23,206 bases of DNA from Phycisphaera mikurensis NBRC 102666 (GTDB taxonomy: Bacteria > Planctomycetota > Phycisphaerae > Phycisphaerales > SM1A02), in contig CAMBSR010000011.1 in the NCBI GenBank assembly GCA_945870475.1, positions 1 to 23,206 on the forward strand, given 5' to 3'. A program made the position numbers and the translations under genes. The notes below the pieces were generated by a model. It saw nothing but the letters and a program-made list of their open reading frames with translations. It was not told where the DNA came from and did no database searches. Position 1 is the stretch's first letter. Each line of letters begins with the position of its first letter. Shown here in pieces: positions 13,988 through 21,830 of this stretch.

Positions 13988-16060
13988 ATGGCACTTTCCG
14001 CGCTCGCGCTCCTTGCCGCCCTCATGCTCGCTCCCGCCGCGGTTGCCCCGCCGGCCCCTGCCTCCGGCCGCACCGTCCAGCCCCTCGACGAGGGCTGGCA
14101 GTTCTTCCGTGCCGACGTGACGCGCTTCGACGAGGTGACCAACTGGAGCACCGTGACGCTGCCGCACTGCTGGAACGCCACCGACGCCGAGACTGGCTCG
14201 GGCTGGTACGCGGGCATCGGCTGGTACCAGCGGAATCTCGGGACGCTGGAAGGAGCGAAGGGCCGACGTGTGGTGGTGCGCTTCGAGGCCGCGGGCTCCG
14301 TGGCCGAGGTCTTCGTGAACGACACGCGCGTCGGCGAGCATCGCGGCTCCTACGGCGCCTTCGCCTTCGACGTGACGGATTCGATCGCCTTCGGCAAGCC
14401 GAACATCCTGCGGGTGAAGGTGGACAACCGCGCCCGCAAGGACGTGCTGCCCGTCAACGACTACCTCTTCACGATCTTCGGCGGCCTGTACCGGCACGCG
14501 CAGCTCATCATCCTGGAGCCTGTGCACGTCTCCGCGTGCGATCACGGCTCGAGCGGCGTCGCGCTGACGCAGTCCGCGCTCGATGCCGCGCACGGCACGC
14601 TCGACGTCACTGCCAAATTGCAGAACTCTGGCGCGCGCGCCGCGGACATCACCATGCGCGTGAACGTGACCGATGCCGCGGGCGTGGTGGTGGCATCGGA
14701 GGCGCGCGAGGTGGCGCTCCCGCCGGGCACCGTGATTCCCACCACCATCCGCGTGGATGTCCCGAAGCCGCACCGCTGGAACGGACGTCGCGACCCGTAC
14801 CTCTACGGCGTGGCGGTGGAAGTGGTCTCGGGCGGCACCGCGGTTGACCGCGTGGCCGAGCGGTGGGGATTCCGCACCTGCGAGGTGGACCCCGCGAAGG
14901 GCTTCATCCTGAACGGCGAGCCGTACCCGCTGCGCGGCGTGTGCCGCCACCAGGAGCGGCAGGGCAAGGGCAATGCGCTCACCCCCGAGGACGAGGCCGA
15001 GGACATGGCCTTCGTCCGCGAGATCGGTGCTACCAGCGTGCGCTTCGCGCACTACCAGCAGTCGGACAACATCTATCGGCTCTGCGACGAGCTCGGCATC
15101 CTGGTGTGGGCCGAGATCCCCTTCGTCAACGCGATCACGGGCGAGGAAGGCACCAACGCGAACGAGCAGCTCGTGGACCTCATCCGGCAGGCGCGCAACC
15201 ATCCGTCCATCTTCGTGTGGGGCCTGCACAACGAGGTCTACGGCAAGCGCTCCACCGACTGGGCGCCCGCGCTGACGCGCGAGCTCCACGACCGCGCCAG
15301 GCTGGAGGACCCGTGGCGCCCCACGGTGGCCGTCACCGGTTCCGGCACGCCCGTGCAGCCCACCACGTACATCGCCGACCTGCAGGGCTTCAACCGCTAC
15401 ATCGGCTGGTACGAGGGAAGCGATCCGCTGAAGCTCGAGGCATGGATCCAGAAGATCCGTGCGGAGCGCCCCGATGACCGCGTGTGCATCTCCGAGTACG
15501 GCGCGGAGGGAAACGTGGCGCAGCAATCGGCGGCCATCCCCGAGCCGTTCCCGGATCCCGTGAAAGGCCAGTACTTCCCGGAGATCGTGCAGACCCGCTA
15601 CCACGAGTCGCAGTGGAGCGTCATCGAGCGATACCCCTCCATGTGGGGCTCGTACGTCTGGAACCTCTTCGACTTCACCGTGCCGCTCTGGAACCGGGGC
15701 GGGGTGCCCGGCCGCAACCAGAAGGGACTCGTCACCTACGACCGCGCCACGCGCAAGGACGCGTTCCACTGGTACCGCGTCAACTGGAGCGACGAGCCCG
15801 CGGTGCACGTGGCCGACCTGCGCATCCCGCGCTCGGCCGGCACGGCGTTCGACCTTCCGGTCTACGCCAATCGCCCGGGAGTGAAGCTCATGATCGACGG
15901 CACCGAGGTCGCATCGCTCCAGGAAGGCGTGAACCGCTGCCATCGCTGGGCGCGCGCCATCCGGCTGACGGCGGGGCGGCACCGCGTGGAGGCGACCATC
16001 CCCGCAGGCTCCGGTTCGCCCGCAGTCACGGAGACGACGGAGATCGTGGTCAAGGATTGA
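13988..16060 (+). CDS. Exported glycoside hydrolase family 2 enzyme
   Basis: A 690-residue GH2 enzyme (beta-galactosidase, beta-glucuronidase or beta-mannosidase type). The N-terminal signal peptide is about residues 1-25 (MALSALALLAALMLAPAAVA). The jelly-roll sugar-binding domain (LPHCWNATDAETGSGWYAGIG, and FEAAGSVAEVFVNDTRVGEH) and an Ig-like domain precede the TIM barrel, which begins around LNGEPYPLRGVCRHQERQGKG. The acid/base Glu is residue 416 in FVWGLHNEVYG and the nucleophile Glu is residue 503 in CISEYGAEG; both are present. A small beta domain closes the protein. The start at 13988 has GGGAGG (13973-13978) 9 nt before it; the ATG at 13979 overlaps that site and is unlikely. Secretion suggests degradation of outside polysaccharide; the substrate cannot be told from sequence. 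Confidence 0.93.
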   Translation: MALSALALLAALMLAPAAVAPPAPASGRTVQPLDEGWQFFRADVTRFDEVTNWSTVTLPHCWNATDAETGSGWYAGIGWYQRNLGTLEGAKGRRVVVRFEAAGSVAEVFVNDTRVGEHRGSYGAFAFDVTDSIAFGKPNILRVKVDNRARKDVLPVNDYLFTIFGGLYRHAQLIILEPVHVSACDHGSSGVALTQSALDAAHGTLDVTAKLQNSGARAADITMRVNVTDAAGVVVASEAREVALPPGTVIPTTIRVDVPKPHRWNGRRDPYLYGVAVEVVSGGTAVDRVAERWGFRTCEVDPAKGFILNGEPYPLRGVCRHQERQGKGNALTPEDEAEDMAFVREIGATSVRFAHYQQSDNIYRLCDELGILVWAEIPFVNAITGEEGTNANEQLVDLIRQARNHPSIFVWGLHNEVYGKRSTDWAPALTRELHDRARLEDPWRPTVAVTGSGTPVQPTTYIADLQGFNRYIGWYEGSDPLKLEAWIQKIRAERPDDRVCISEYGAEGNVAQQSAAIPEPFPDPVKGQYFPEIVQTRYHESQWSVIERYPSMWGSYVWNLFDFTVPLWNRGGVPGRNQKGLVTYDRATRKDAFHWYRVNWSDEPAVHVADLRIPRSAGTAFDLPVYANRPGVKLMIDGTEVASLQEGVNRCHRWARAIRLTAGRHRVEATIPAGSGSPAVTETTEIVVKD

Positions 16061-16079
16061 CGGCGCGGCGCTGAACGGC

Positions 16080-17183
16080 TCAGGCGCGTTGCCGGCCGAT
16101 GCGGTCTGCCTCGCGGATCGCCTCGGCCACCATGGCGGCGGTGACGGGGAACGGCTCGTTGTGGATCCATTCGCCGGGGATCACGCTTCGCGCGGCAATG
16201 CGCGCAAGCATGGCATCGTCGAGGTTCGCCAGTCCGATCGCGTCGAGCGTGGTCGGCAGTCCCACAGACCGGCAGAACGCCAGTACCTGCGCAATCTCCT
16301 CTGCCGGCGCCCGTTCGAGCACCAGCTGGCACAGCGTGCCGAACGCCACCTTCTCGCCGTGCAGGTAGGCGTGCACTTCGGGGGCCTCGCACAGGCCGTT
16401 GTGGATGGAGTGCGCGCCCGCCAGCCCGGCCGACTCGAAGCCGAGGCCGGAGAGCAGGGTGTTCGCCTCGATGATCCGCTCGAGCGCGGGCGCCGGGACG
16501 GGGCCCGGGGACTTCATCGCCTGCACGGCGGCCACGCCGTCTTCCTGCAGCGTTCGCCAGCAGAGTTCCGCAAGGGCCGCCACTGCCCGCGTGCACGCGC
16601 CGCCGCCCATGTTGCGTGCGTTGCTCCGGATGCAGGCGCGTGCCTCGAACCAGGTGGAGAGCGCATCGCCCATGCCGGCCACCAGCATGCGCAGCGGCGC
16701 GGCCGCGATCACCGCGGAATCCACCAGCACCAGCGCCGGGTTGCGGTCGTGCTTGCGGCTGCCCTCCACCTCGCCCGACTCGGTGTAGATCACGGAGATG
16801 GCGCTGCAGGGCGAGTCGGTCGATGCGATGGTGGGGCAGATGACCGCAGGCACGGAAAGTTCCGCGGCCACCGCGCGGCCGGTGTCGAGCGCCTTGCCGC
16901 CGCCCGCGGCGACGATCACCCGTGCGCCCATCGCTTCCGCGGCAGCGCGCGCGCGGGCGATCTCCGGGACGCTGCATTCGCCGCCGAAGGCATAGACGCC
17001 GTAGGGCAAATTCACTGCGCCGAACGTGGCGGCCCACGTGGATTCCAGGTCGCGCCGCGCCGACTTCCCTGCCAGGATGCATACCGGTCCGCGCAGGCCA
17101 AGGCCCGCCATTTCCTGTCCAAGCGATGCGGTGACCCCAGGTCCTTGCGTGTAGCGAAGCGGCGAAGCGAACACGGTGTGCAT
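16080..17183 (-). CDS. GldA-type iron/zinc-containing alcohol (glycerol) dehydrogenase
   Basis: A 367-residue NAD-dependent polyol dehydrogenase of the group III (Fe-ADH-like) family. The nucleotide-binding motif GGGKALDT is at residues 94-101 and CPTIASTDSPCSAISVIY at 116-133 is the GldA signature. The metal ligands are complete: Asp173 (GMGDALSTWFEA), His258 (AGAHSIHNGL) and His275 (HAYLHGEKVAFG). Best match in kind is glycerol dehydrogenase (glycerol to dihydroxyacetone), but related enzymes act on other diols or on sn-glycerol-1-phosphate. No dihydroxyacetone kinase lies nearby. The ATG at 17183 has no Shine-Dalgarno but has TAGGCT 6 nt upstream. Convergent with the GH2 gene at 19 bp and divergent from the unknown 380-aa gene. 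Confidence 0.9.
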   Translation of the reverse strand: MHTVFASPLRYTQGPGVTASLGQEMAGLGLRGPVCILAGKSARRDLESTWAATFGAVNLPYGVYAFGGECSVPEIARARAAAEAMGARVIVAAGGGKALDTGRAVAAELSVPAVICPTIASTDSPCSAISVIYTESGEVEGSRKHDRNPALVLVDSAVIAAAPLRMLVAGMGDALSTWFEARACIRSNARNMGGGACTRAVAALAELCWRTLQEDGVAAVQAMKSPGPVPAPALERIIEANTLLSGLGFESAGLAGAHSIHNGLCEAPEVHAYLHGEKVAFGTLCQLVLERAPAEEIAQVLAFCRSVGLPTTLDAIGLANLDDAMLARIAARSVIPGEWIHNEPFPVTAAMVAEAIREADRIGRQRA

Positions 17184-17189
17184 CCGGAG

Positions 17190-17195
17190 AGCCTA
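17190..17195 (-). promoter_or_regulatory. Candidate -10 box (TAGGCT) for leaderless gldA-like gene
   Basis: Minus-strand TAGGCT, then 6 nt (CTCCGG), then the ATG at 17183. The identical hexamer and spacer precede the DUF1648 gene at 22374. No clear -35. Confidence 0.45.
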
Positions 17196-17288
17196 TCGGA
17201 CTGCCTGCGCGCGTTGGGCGGCAGGTGGCAGCAACACGGGGATACCGCCCCGTAGATCGCCCACCGCCGCGCGGCCATCCTTCACCTC

Positions 17289-18431
17289 ATGCGCGACGAC
17301 CGAATCCACGACGCCGGCCGACTGATGGACGCCTTCGCGGTCCGCACGGGCATCGGCAGCGCCGGTGACCCCGCGCGCCGCTACCTCTGGACCGATGCCT
17401 ACGCGGTGATGGCCTGGCTGGGCCTGTGGCGAGCCACCGGTGATGAGCTGCACCTGGACCGTGCGCTGCGCACCGTGGACCTGGTGCACCACCACCTCGG
17501 GCGCCATCGCCCCGACGACGCACGCGACGGCTGGATCAGCGGGCTCGGCGAGTCTGCCGGACGCGCACGGCCCACGGCCGGTGGCCTGCGCATCGGCAAG
17601 TTGCTTCCCGAACGCGCCGCCGGGCAGCCGCTCGAAGAACACCTTGAATGGCGCCGCGATGGCCAGTACTTCCACTACCTCACGCGTTGGATGCACGCGT
17701 TGCATCGCTTGACCGTGTTCACCGGAGATGCTCGATGGGTCCGGATGGCCGTGGACCTTGGCTGTGCTGCGCACACGGGGTTCGTGCATGAGCATGGCCC
17801 ACGCGGGAGCAAGCGCATCCACTGGAAGATGAGCATCGATCTCTCGCGTCCGCTCGTCGACCCGATGGGTCACCTCGATCCGCTCGACGGGCTGGTGTCC
17901 TTCGGCGCGGTGCGCGCGCTCGATCGCCACGGCGCGTCCACGCTCAGCGGCCTCGACGTGGCCGTCGCCGACATGCAGCGCATCTGCATGGAGATTCCCG
18001 ATTGGGCCACGGCCGATCCCCTCGGCCTCGGCGGCCTGCTCATGGAGACCGCGCAGCTCCGCGAACTGTCGGTGGCGGGCGAGGTCACCACCGATGGACT
18101 GCTCCCGAGGCTCCATCGCGACGCACTGCGTGGGCTTGCCGCATTCGCCGGCAGCCGGCGATTGTTCGAGCCGCTCGAAGACCGGCTGGCCTTCCGCGAG
18201 TTGGGGCTTGCGCTCGGCCTGCGTGCGCTCGGGGATGCGCCCGCCGTGGAGCGGTACCTGCCCGTGGTGGAGCGCATCGAGGAAACCTGGCGCGATCCCG
18301 CCGCCAAGGCGCTGACCGGCTGGGCCACCCACCTGGACATCAACGCCGTGATGCTGGCGTGCGCATTGGTGCCGGATGCGGTGTTGACGCCGGTGGCCGA
18401 CGTTGCCCATTCCAAGCCCGGCGGCGCCTGA
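17289..18431 (+). CDS. Conserved-looking 380-residue protein of unknown function
   Basis: I do not recognise a named family. The protein has no signal peptide, no membrane segment and no P-loop or SAM motif. It is built of helical segments with repeated aromatic/His/Asp patterns: YLWTDAYAVMAWLGLWRATG, LRTVDLVHHHLGRHRPDD, YFHYLTRWMHALHRL and GWATHLDINAVMLA. The spacing of paired helices and the W/D/H-rich loops resemble an alpha/alpha toroid, as in six-hairpin glycosidase-like or epimerase proteins; this is a guess about fold, not activity. Strong GC bias at third positions supports it as a real gene. The ATG at 17289 has no Shine-Dalgarno and no TANNNT in the leaderless position, so the start is uncertain. 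Divergent from gldA; next to the Cys-rich repeat gene but separated by an inverted repeat. Confidence 0.7.
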   Translation: MRDDRIHDAGRLMDAFAVRTGIGSAGDPARRYLWTDAYAVMAWLGLWRATGDELHLDRALRTVDLVHHHLGRHRPDDARDGWISGLGESAGRARPTAGGLRIGKLLPERAAGQPLEEHLEWRRDGQYFHYLTRWMHALHRLTVFTGDARWVRMAVDLGCAAHTGFVHEHGPRGSKRIHWKMSIDLSRPLVDPMGHLDPLDGLVSFGAVRALDRHGASTLSGLDVAVADMQRICMEIPDWATADPLGLGGLLMETAQLRELSVAGEVTTDGLLPRLHRDALRGLAAFAGSRRLFEPLEDRLAFRELGLALGLRALGDAPAVERYLPVVERIEETWRDPAAKALTGWATHLDINAVMLACALVPDAVLTPVADVAHSKPGGA

Positions 18432-18440
18432 CGGCCTACC

Positions 18441-18495
18441 ATGGGTGCTCCTGCCGATCGGCGGCAGGCCTCGGACACCGCCCTGGAGCACCCAT
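18441..18495 (+). promoter_or_regulatory. Perfect 11-bp inverted repeat enclosing the Shine-Dalgarno of the next gene
   Basis: ATGGGTGCTCC (18441-18451) is perfectly complementary to GGAGCACCCAT (18485-18495), separated by 33 nt. The loop holds a smaller hairpin, CTGCCG/CGGCAG (18451-18456 with 18462-18467), sharing one base with the left arm. The right arm includes GGAG, the ribosome site for the ATG at 18500. A TACCAT at 18437-18442 could be a -10 overlapping the left arm. If transcription starts upstream, the RNA would mask the ribosome site; if it starts at this -10, the arms act as DNA, for instance an operator. Confidence 0.55.
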
Positions 18496-18499
18496 CACC

Positions 18500-19168
18500 A
18501 TGCGCACCCGCCTTGCACTCGCCTTTGCAGCACTCGTCACCTCCGCCGGCCTGGCCATGACCGCCGCCGGTCCCGCCACGTTCTCCGGTGAGGCATATCC
18601 GCTCGACACCTGCCCGGTCTCCGGCGAGAAGCTCGGCAAGGATGCCAAGGTGGTGGTCCTGGAAGGCATGAAGGACAAGACCCTCGACGGCACGCAGGTG
18701 AAGTTCTGCTGCGGCAAGTGCGCGGCATCCTTCAAGGCAGAGCCGGAGAAGTACCTGCCCAAGATGAACGACGCCATCGTGAAGGCATCGCCCGCCTATC
18801 CGCTGAAGGCCTGCCTCGTCATGCAGGACGATGCACTCGACGCCGATGCCAAGACCATCGTCTGGCAGAATCGCGTCTACAAGTTCTGCTGCGGGAAGTG
18901 CATCAACAAGTTCAAGAGCGACCCGGCCAAGTTCGCCGCCGACTACGAGAAGCAGGTGGTTGCCGCCCAGAAGGCCTCGTACAAGGCCACCACGTGCCCC
19001 ATCAGCGGCAAGCCCCTCGGCGACGGCGCCGCGGACGTGGTGGTCAACTGCACGCTCGTCCGCACCTGCTGCCCCGGCTGCGTGGACGGCGTGAAGGCCG
19101 ACCCGAAGGCGGCCATCGCCAAGGTCAGCGGTGCAGCCGCTGCGCCGGCGGCCGACGGCAAGAAGTGA
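18500..19168 (+). CDS. Exported protein with three Cys-rich YHS/TRASH-like repeats
   Basis: A 222-residue protein with a signal peptide (about residues 1-24, MRTRLALAFAALVTSAGLAM) and three repeats of ~50 residues. Repeat 1 has YPLDTCPVSGEKLG then VKFCCGKCAASFKAEPEKY; repeat 2 has YPLKACLVMQ then YKFCCGKCINKFKSDPAKF; repeat 3 has YKATTCPISGKPLG then RTCCPGCVDGVKADPKAA. The pattern Cys-Pro-x-Ser-Gly plus CCxxC followed by a basic helix resembles YHS and TRASH metal-binding domains, so metal (Cu, Zn or Fe) binding outside the cytoplasm is likely. Repeat 2 has lost the CPxSG motif and repeat 3 has CCPGC rather than CCGKC. The tail is Ala-rich and low complexity. The Shine-Dalgarno GGAG is 11 nt upstream and lies in an inverted repeat. 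A strong terminator follows. Confidence 0.85.
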   Translation: MRTRLALAFAALVTSAGLAMTAAGPATFSGEAYPLDTCPVSGEKLGKDAKVVVLEGMKDKTLDGTQVKFCCGKCAASFKAEPEKYLPKMNDAIVKASPAYPLKACLVMQDDALDADAKTIVWQNRVYKFCCGKCINKFKSDPAKFAADYEKQVVAAQKASYKATTCPISGKPLGDGAADVVVNCTLVRTCCPGCVDGVKADPKAAIAKVSGAAAAPAADGKK

Positions 19169-19192
19169 TCAGCGTTTCCAGCGCCTGAATGT

Positions 19193-19229
19193 CAACGCCC
19201 GCGGCAACTGCCGCGGGCGTTGTGCTTTT
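19193..19229 (+). terminator. Strong rho-independent-type terminator after the Cys-rich repeat gene
   Basis: A perfect 13-bp GC-rich stem, CAACGCCCGCGGC (19193-19205) with GCCGCGGGCGTTG (19210-19222), has a 4-nt loop and is followed by TGTGCTTTT. It starts 24 bp after the TGA. The same GCTTTT ending follows the hairpin at 5205. The minus-strand side has no T-run, so it mainly serves the plus-strand gene. Confidence 0.85.
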
Positions 19230-19239
19230 GTCAGCGGAT

Positions 19240-20115
19240 TCACTCGGAGGGTGTGGCCGGGGATGCTTCGCCGCCTTGCCGCATCACCACATCAACCAGG
19301 GCTGCCGCGCGGTCCGGCGCGCGATCCAGGTAGAGCGAAGGCTCCACGATCTCCAGTTCCATGAGGAGCGGCTCGCCGTCCGCGCCTCGCGCCATGTCCA
19401 CGCGCGCGTAGGCGAGCGGTCCATGGTTGTGCGCGGCGGCCGCGTGCAGCACGCGCTGCGCCAACGCAAGCTCATCCGGCGCCGGTTCCGCGAGACCCCG
19501 TGATTGCTCGTCCTGGCCTGCCCAGCGCGCGCCCTTGTGGATGGCGTGCGAGAAGCGGCCGCCGAAGTGCACCAGGTTGCTTTCGCCGTGCGCCACCACG
19601 CTTGCCAGGAGCGGCTGCACCAGCATGTCGCGGTCCGGGTGCGCCGCGCGGTGTGCGTGCGCTGCCGCTGCATCGCCGCGCGCCACCCGGATGGTGGCGA
19701 AGCTGCCCGCGCTCACCGCGGGCTTCACCACCACGTCGCCGAACCGTTCGAACAGTTCGCCCCACGAAGGCTCGGTGCCATGCGGCACCACCACGGTCGG
19801 CACCACCGGGATGCCGCTCGCCGCCAGCTCGGCCAGGTATCGCTTGTGCAGGTTCCAGAGGATGGCCGGCAGGGGATTGATGAGCCGCGTGCTTGCCGAC
19901 ACGTGGTCGAGCCACGAACGGAACGCCCGGAAGTGCGCCACGTAGTTCCACGTGCTGCGGATGAGCGCCACGTCGAAGGCGCTCCAGTCCACCGTGGCGT
20001 CATCCCACGCCACCGTCCGTGCCGCAGCGCCGCGGGCGGCGAAGGCCGTCTCCAGGATCGGGAGATCCCAGTCCGGGCGCGGCATTTCCGTGCAGGTGAC
20101 GAGGGCAATGCGCAT
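19240..20115 (-). CDS. ATP-grasp domain protein (RimK/glutathione-synthetase-like fold)
   Basis: A 291-residue cytoplasmic ligase-like protein. It starts with a beta strand (MRIALVTCTEMPRPDWD) and has AWDDATVDWSAFDVALIRSTWNY, the hallmark of a small ATP-grasp family also seen in DcsG, the cyclo-ligase of D-cycloserine synthesis. The ATP-binding Lys is in DVVVKPAVSAGSFATIRV, and the Mg-binding end reads LLMELEIVEPSLYL. Such enzymes join a carboxylate to an amine or similar group using ATP; the substrates here are unknown and there is no biosynthetic cluster around it. The ATG at 20115 lacks a Shine-Dalgarno but has TACCCT 8 nt upstream. An in-frame ATG at 20142 would add nine residues. It ends just past the 19193-19229 terminator, convergent with the Cys-rich repeat gene. 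Confidence 0.85.
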   Translation of the reverse strand: MRIALVTCTEMPRPDWDLPILETAFAARGAAARTVAWDDATVDWSAFDVALIRSTWNYVAHFRAFRSWLDHVSASTRLINPLPAILWNLHKRYLAELAASGIPVVPTVVVPHGTEPSWGELFERFGDVVVKPAVSAGSFATIRVARGDAAAAHAHRAAHPDRDMLVQPLLASVVAHGESNLVHFGGRFSHAIHKGARWAGQDEQSRGLAEPAPDELALAQRVLHAAAAHNHGPLAYARVDMARGADGEPLLMELEIVEPSLYLDRAPDRAAALVDVVMRQGGEASPATPSE

Positions 20116-20123
20116 GGCGCGGA

Positions 20124-20129
20124 AGGGTA
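20124..20129 (-). promoter_or_regulatory. Candidate -10 box (TACCCT) for leaderless ATP-grasp gene
   Basis: Minus-strand TACCCT, then 8 nt (TCCGCGCC), then the ATG at 20115. No Shine-Dalgarno. The spacer is the longest of the six examples. It lies in the 87-bp divergent gap with mscS. Confidence 0.4.
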
Positions 20130-20202
20130 GCGGTTGGACCATGCGGCAAGGGTGCCGGGGCAATTGATAGCATCGGCTGGCCTGCATTCCTGCAATCACG
20201 CC

Positions 20203-21830
20203 ATGATGAACTCCCCGATCCTCGACCTCCTCCCGCGTTGCGCTCGCGCACTTGCGATCGTCCTCCTGGCCTTCGTCGGAGCCCTCGCTCCCGTGGCCGT
20301 CGCCGCCCCGCAGGACGCCGAGGCCGTCATGCAGATTCCCGAGGACGAGCCCGTCGCCCGCGGCAGCGACACGCCGCGGAACGCCGCGTACACGTTCATC
20401 GTGCTCGCCCGCGACGGCGAGTGGGCAGACGCCGCCGACATGCTGCAGAAGCCCGAGGCCGGCTGGCCCGCGGGCACCGACCCCTTGGAACTGGCGCGTG
20501 CCCTGAAGGGCATCATGGACCACCGGCTCTGGCTTGACTTCCCCAGCCTGCCGGGGCGGGAGGCCAATACGGAGAACCGCGCAAGCGCCACCATCGGCGT
20601 GGTCGACTGCGCCGACGCCGTCCTCGAGGTGGAGATGGTGCGCGTCGATGACCGCTGGCTCTTCGCCGCCAGCACCGTGGAGGGCGTGCGCCCCATGGCG
20701 CAGGCGCTTGGCACTTGGTGGGTGGCCTCGCTCCCCGCCTTCATGGTGGACGTGCGCGTCGCGGAGATCGAGCTCTGGCAGTGGATCGTGCTGGTGCTCA
20801 TCGCCCTTGCCGGCCTGCTGGCGGGGTGGGGCATCACCGCGCTGATCCGCCACGGCACCTCACGCATGTTCGGCGCCGCCACGCAGCCGATCATCACCAT
20901 GCTGACGCCGGTCCTCTTCCTTCTCTCGGTGCTCGGCATGCGGCTGGCGCAGCCGTTCCTGATCCTGAGCGCGCCGGCACGCGAGAACCTTGTGCTTGGT
21001 TCGCGCGCGGCACTGGTCTTCGTCGCCGCGTGGCTCGTGGTCCGCTGGCTGCGCGTCCTCGGCGTGGGCGTCGAACGCCGCATGTCAAAGCGCGGCATCG
21101 CCGATGGCGCGGCCATCGTCCGCGTGAGCCGCGTGGTGGCCACGGGCATCGTCTGGCTCCTGGGCATCGCCGCCTCGCTCCAGATCTTCGGGCTCGATCT
21201 TTCCGCGGTGATCGCCGGCCTCGGCATCGGCACCGCGGCCATCGCGTTGGCCTCGCAGCAGACCCTCGCAAACCTGTTCGGCGGCGCGTCGGTGGTGGCC
21301 GACCGCGTGCTCAACGTCGGCGACACCTGCAAGTTCGACGGCACCATCGCCACGGTGGAGCGGATCGGCGTGCGTTCCACGCAGCTGCGCACCACGGACC
21401 GCACGCTCCTCATCGTCGCCAACGGCGACCTGGCGCAGGCGCGCGTCGAGAAGCTGAGCGCGCGCGACGGCTTCCGCCACATGGTGGTGCTCAACCTGCG
21501 CTACGAGACCGGGCAGGACACCATGAAGGCGATCGTGGAGGACCTGCGCGCGCGACTTCGCCAGGACTCGCTCGTGGACCCCGACTCGGTGATGGTCCAC
21601 TTCATGTCCTTCGGCGAGAGCTCCCTGAACATCGAGGTGCGCGCCACGTTCCGCACGCTCGACATGCCCGTCTACCGCGACGCCATCCAGCGCGTGAACC
21701 TCGATTTCATGGACATCGTCACCCGTCACGGCTCGGGCTTCGCGTTCCCTTCGCGGACGGTCTACATGCCCAGGACAGCTTCGGGGCGCAGGGCATCGGC
21801 AAGCACCCGACCCCCGGCGCCGCTACCTGA
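20203..21830 (+). CDS. MscS-family mechanosensitive channel with an apparent frameshift near its 3' end
   Basis: A small-conductance mechanosensitive channel of the inner membrane. A signal-like segment (residues 1-36) precedes a ~150-residue extracytoplasmic region, then helices near residues 192-215, 229-250, 263-288 and 306-330. The pore helix and start of the MscS beta domain read VIAGLGIGTAAIALASQQTL, ANLFGGASVVADRVLNVGD. Frame 1 is good to TVYM at 21768. There one G appears to be missing: reading from G21768 in the next frame gives AQDSFGAQGIGKHPTPGAAT and TGA at 21828-21830, a natural ending (about 542 residues). The unshifted frame would run to 22536 antisense to the next gene with non-coding composition. 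The start ATG at 20203 (or 20206) has no Shine-Dalgarno; TGCAAT lies 6 nt upstream. Convergent with DUF1648, overlapping 8 nt. Confidence 0.88.

Noticed and set aside
11329..15982. Very long open frames on the minus strand opposite icd and the GH2 gene (up to ~1,000 codons)
   Set aside because: High-GC genes leave the opposite strand open. The translations are Arg/His/Gly/Ala/Val-rich with no recognisable motif, while the plus strand encodes well-known enzymes.
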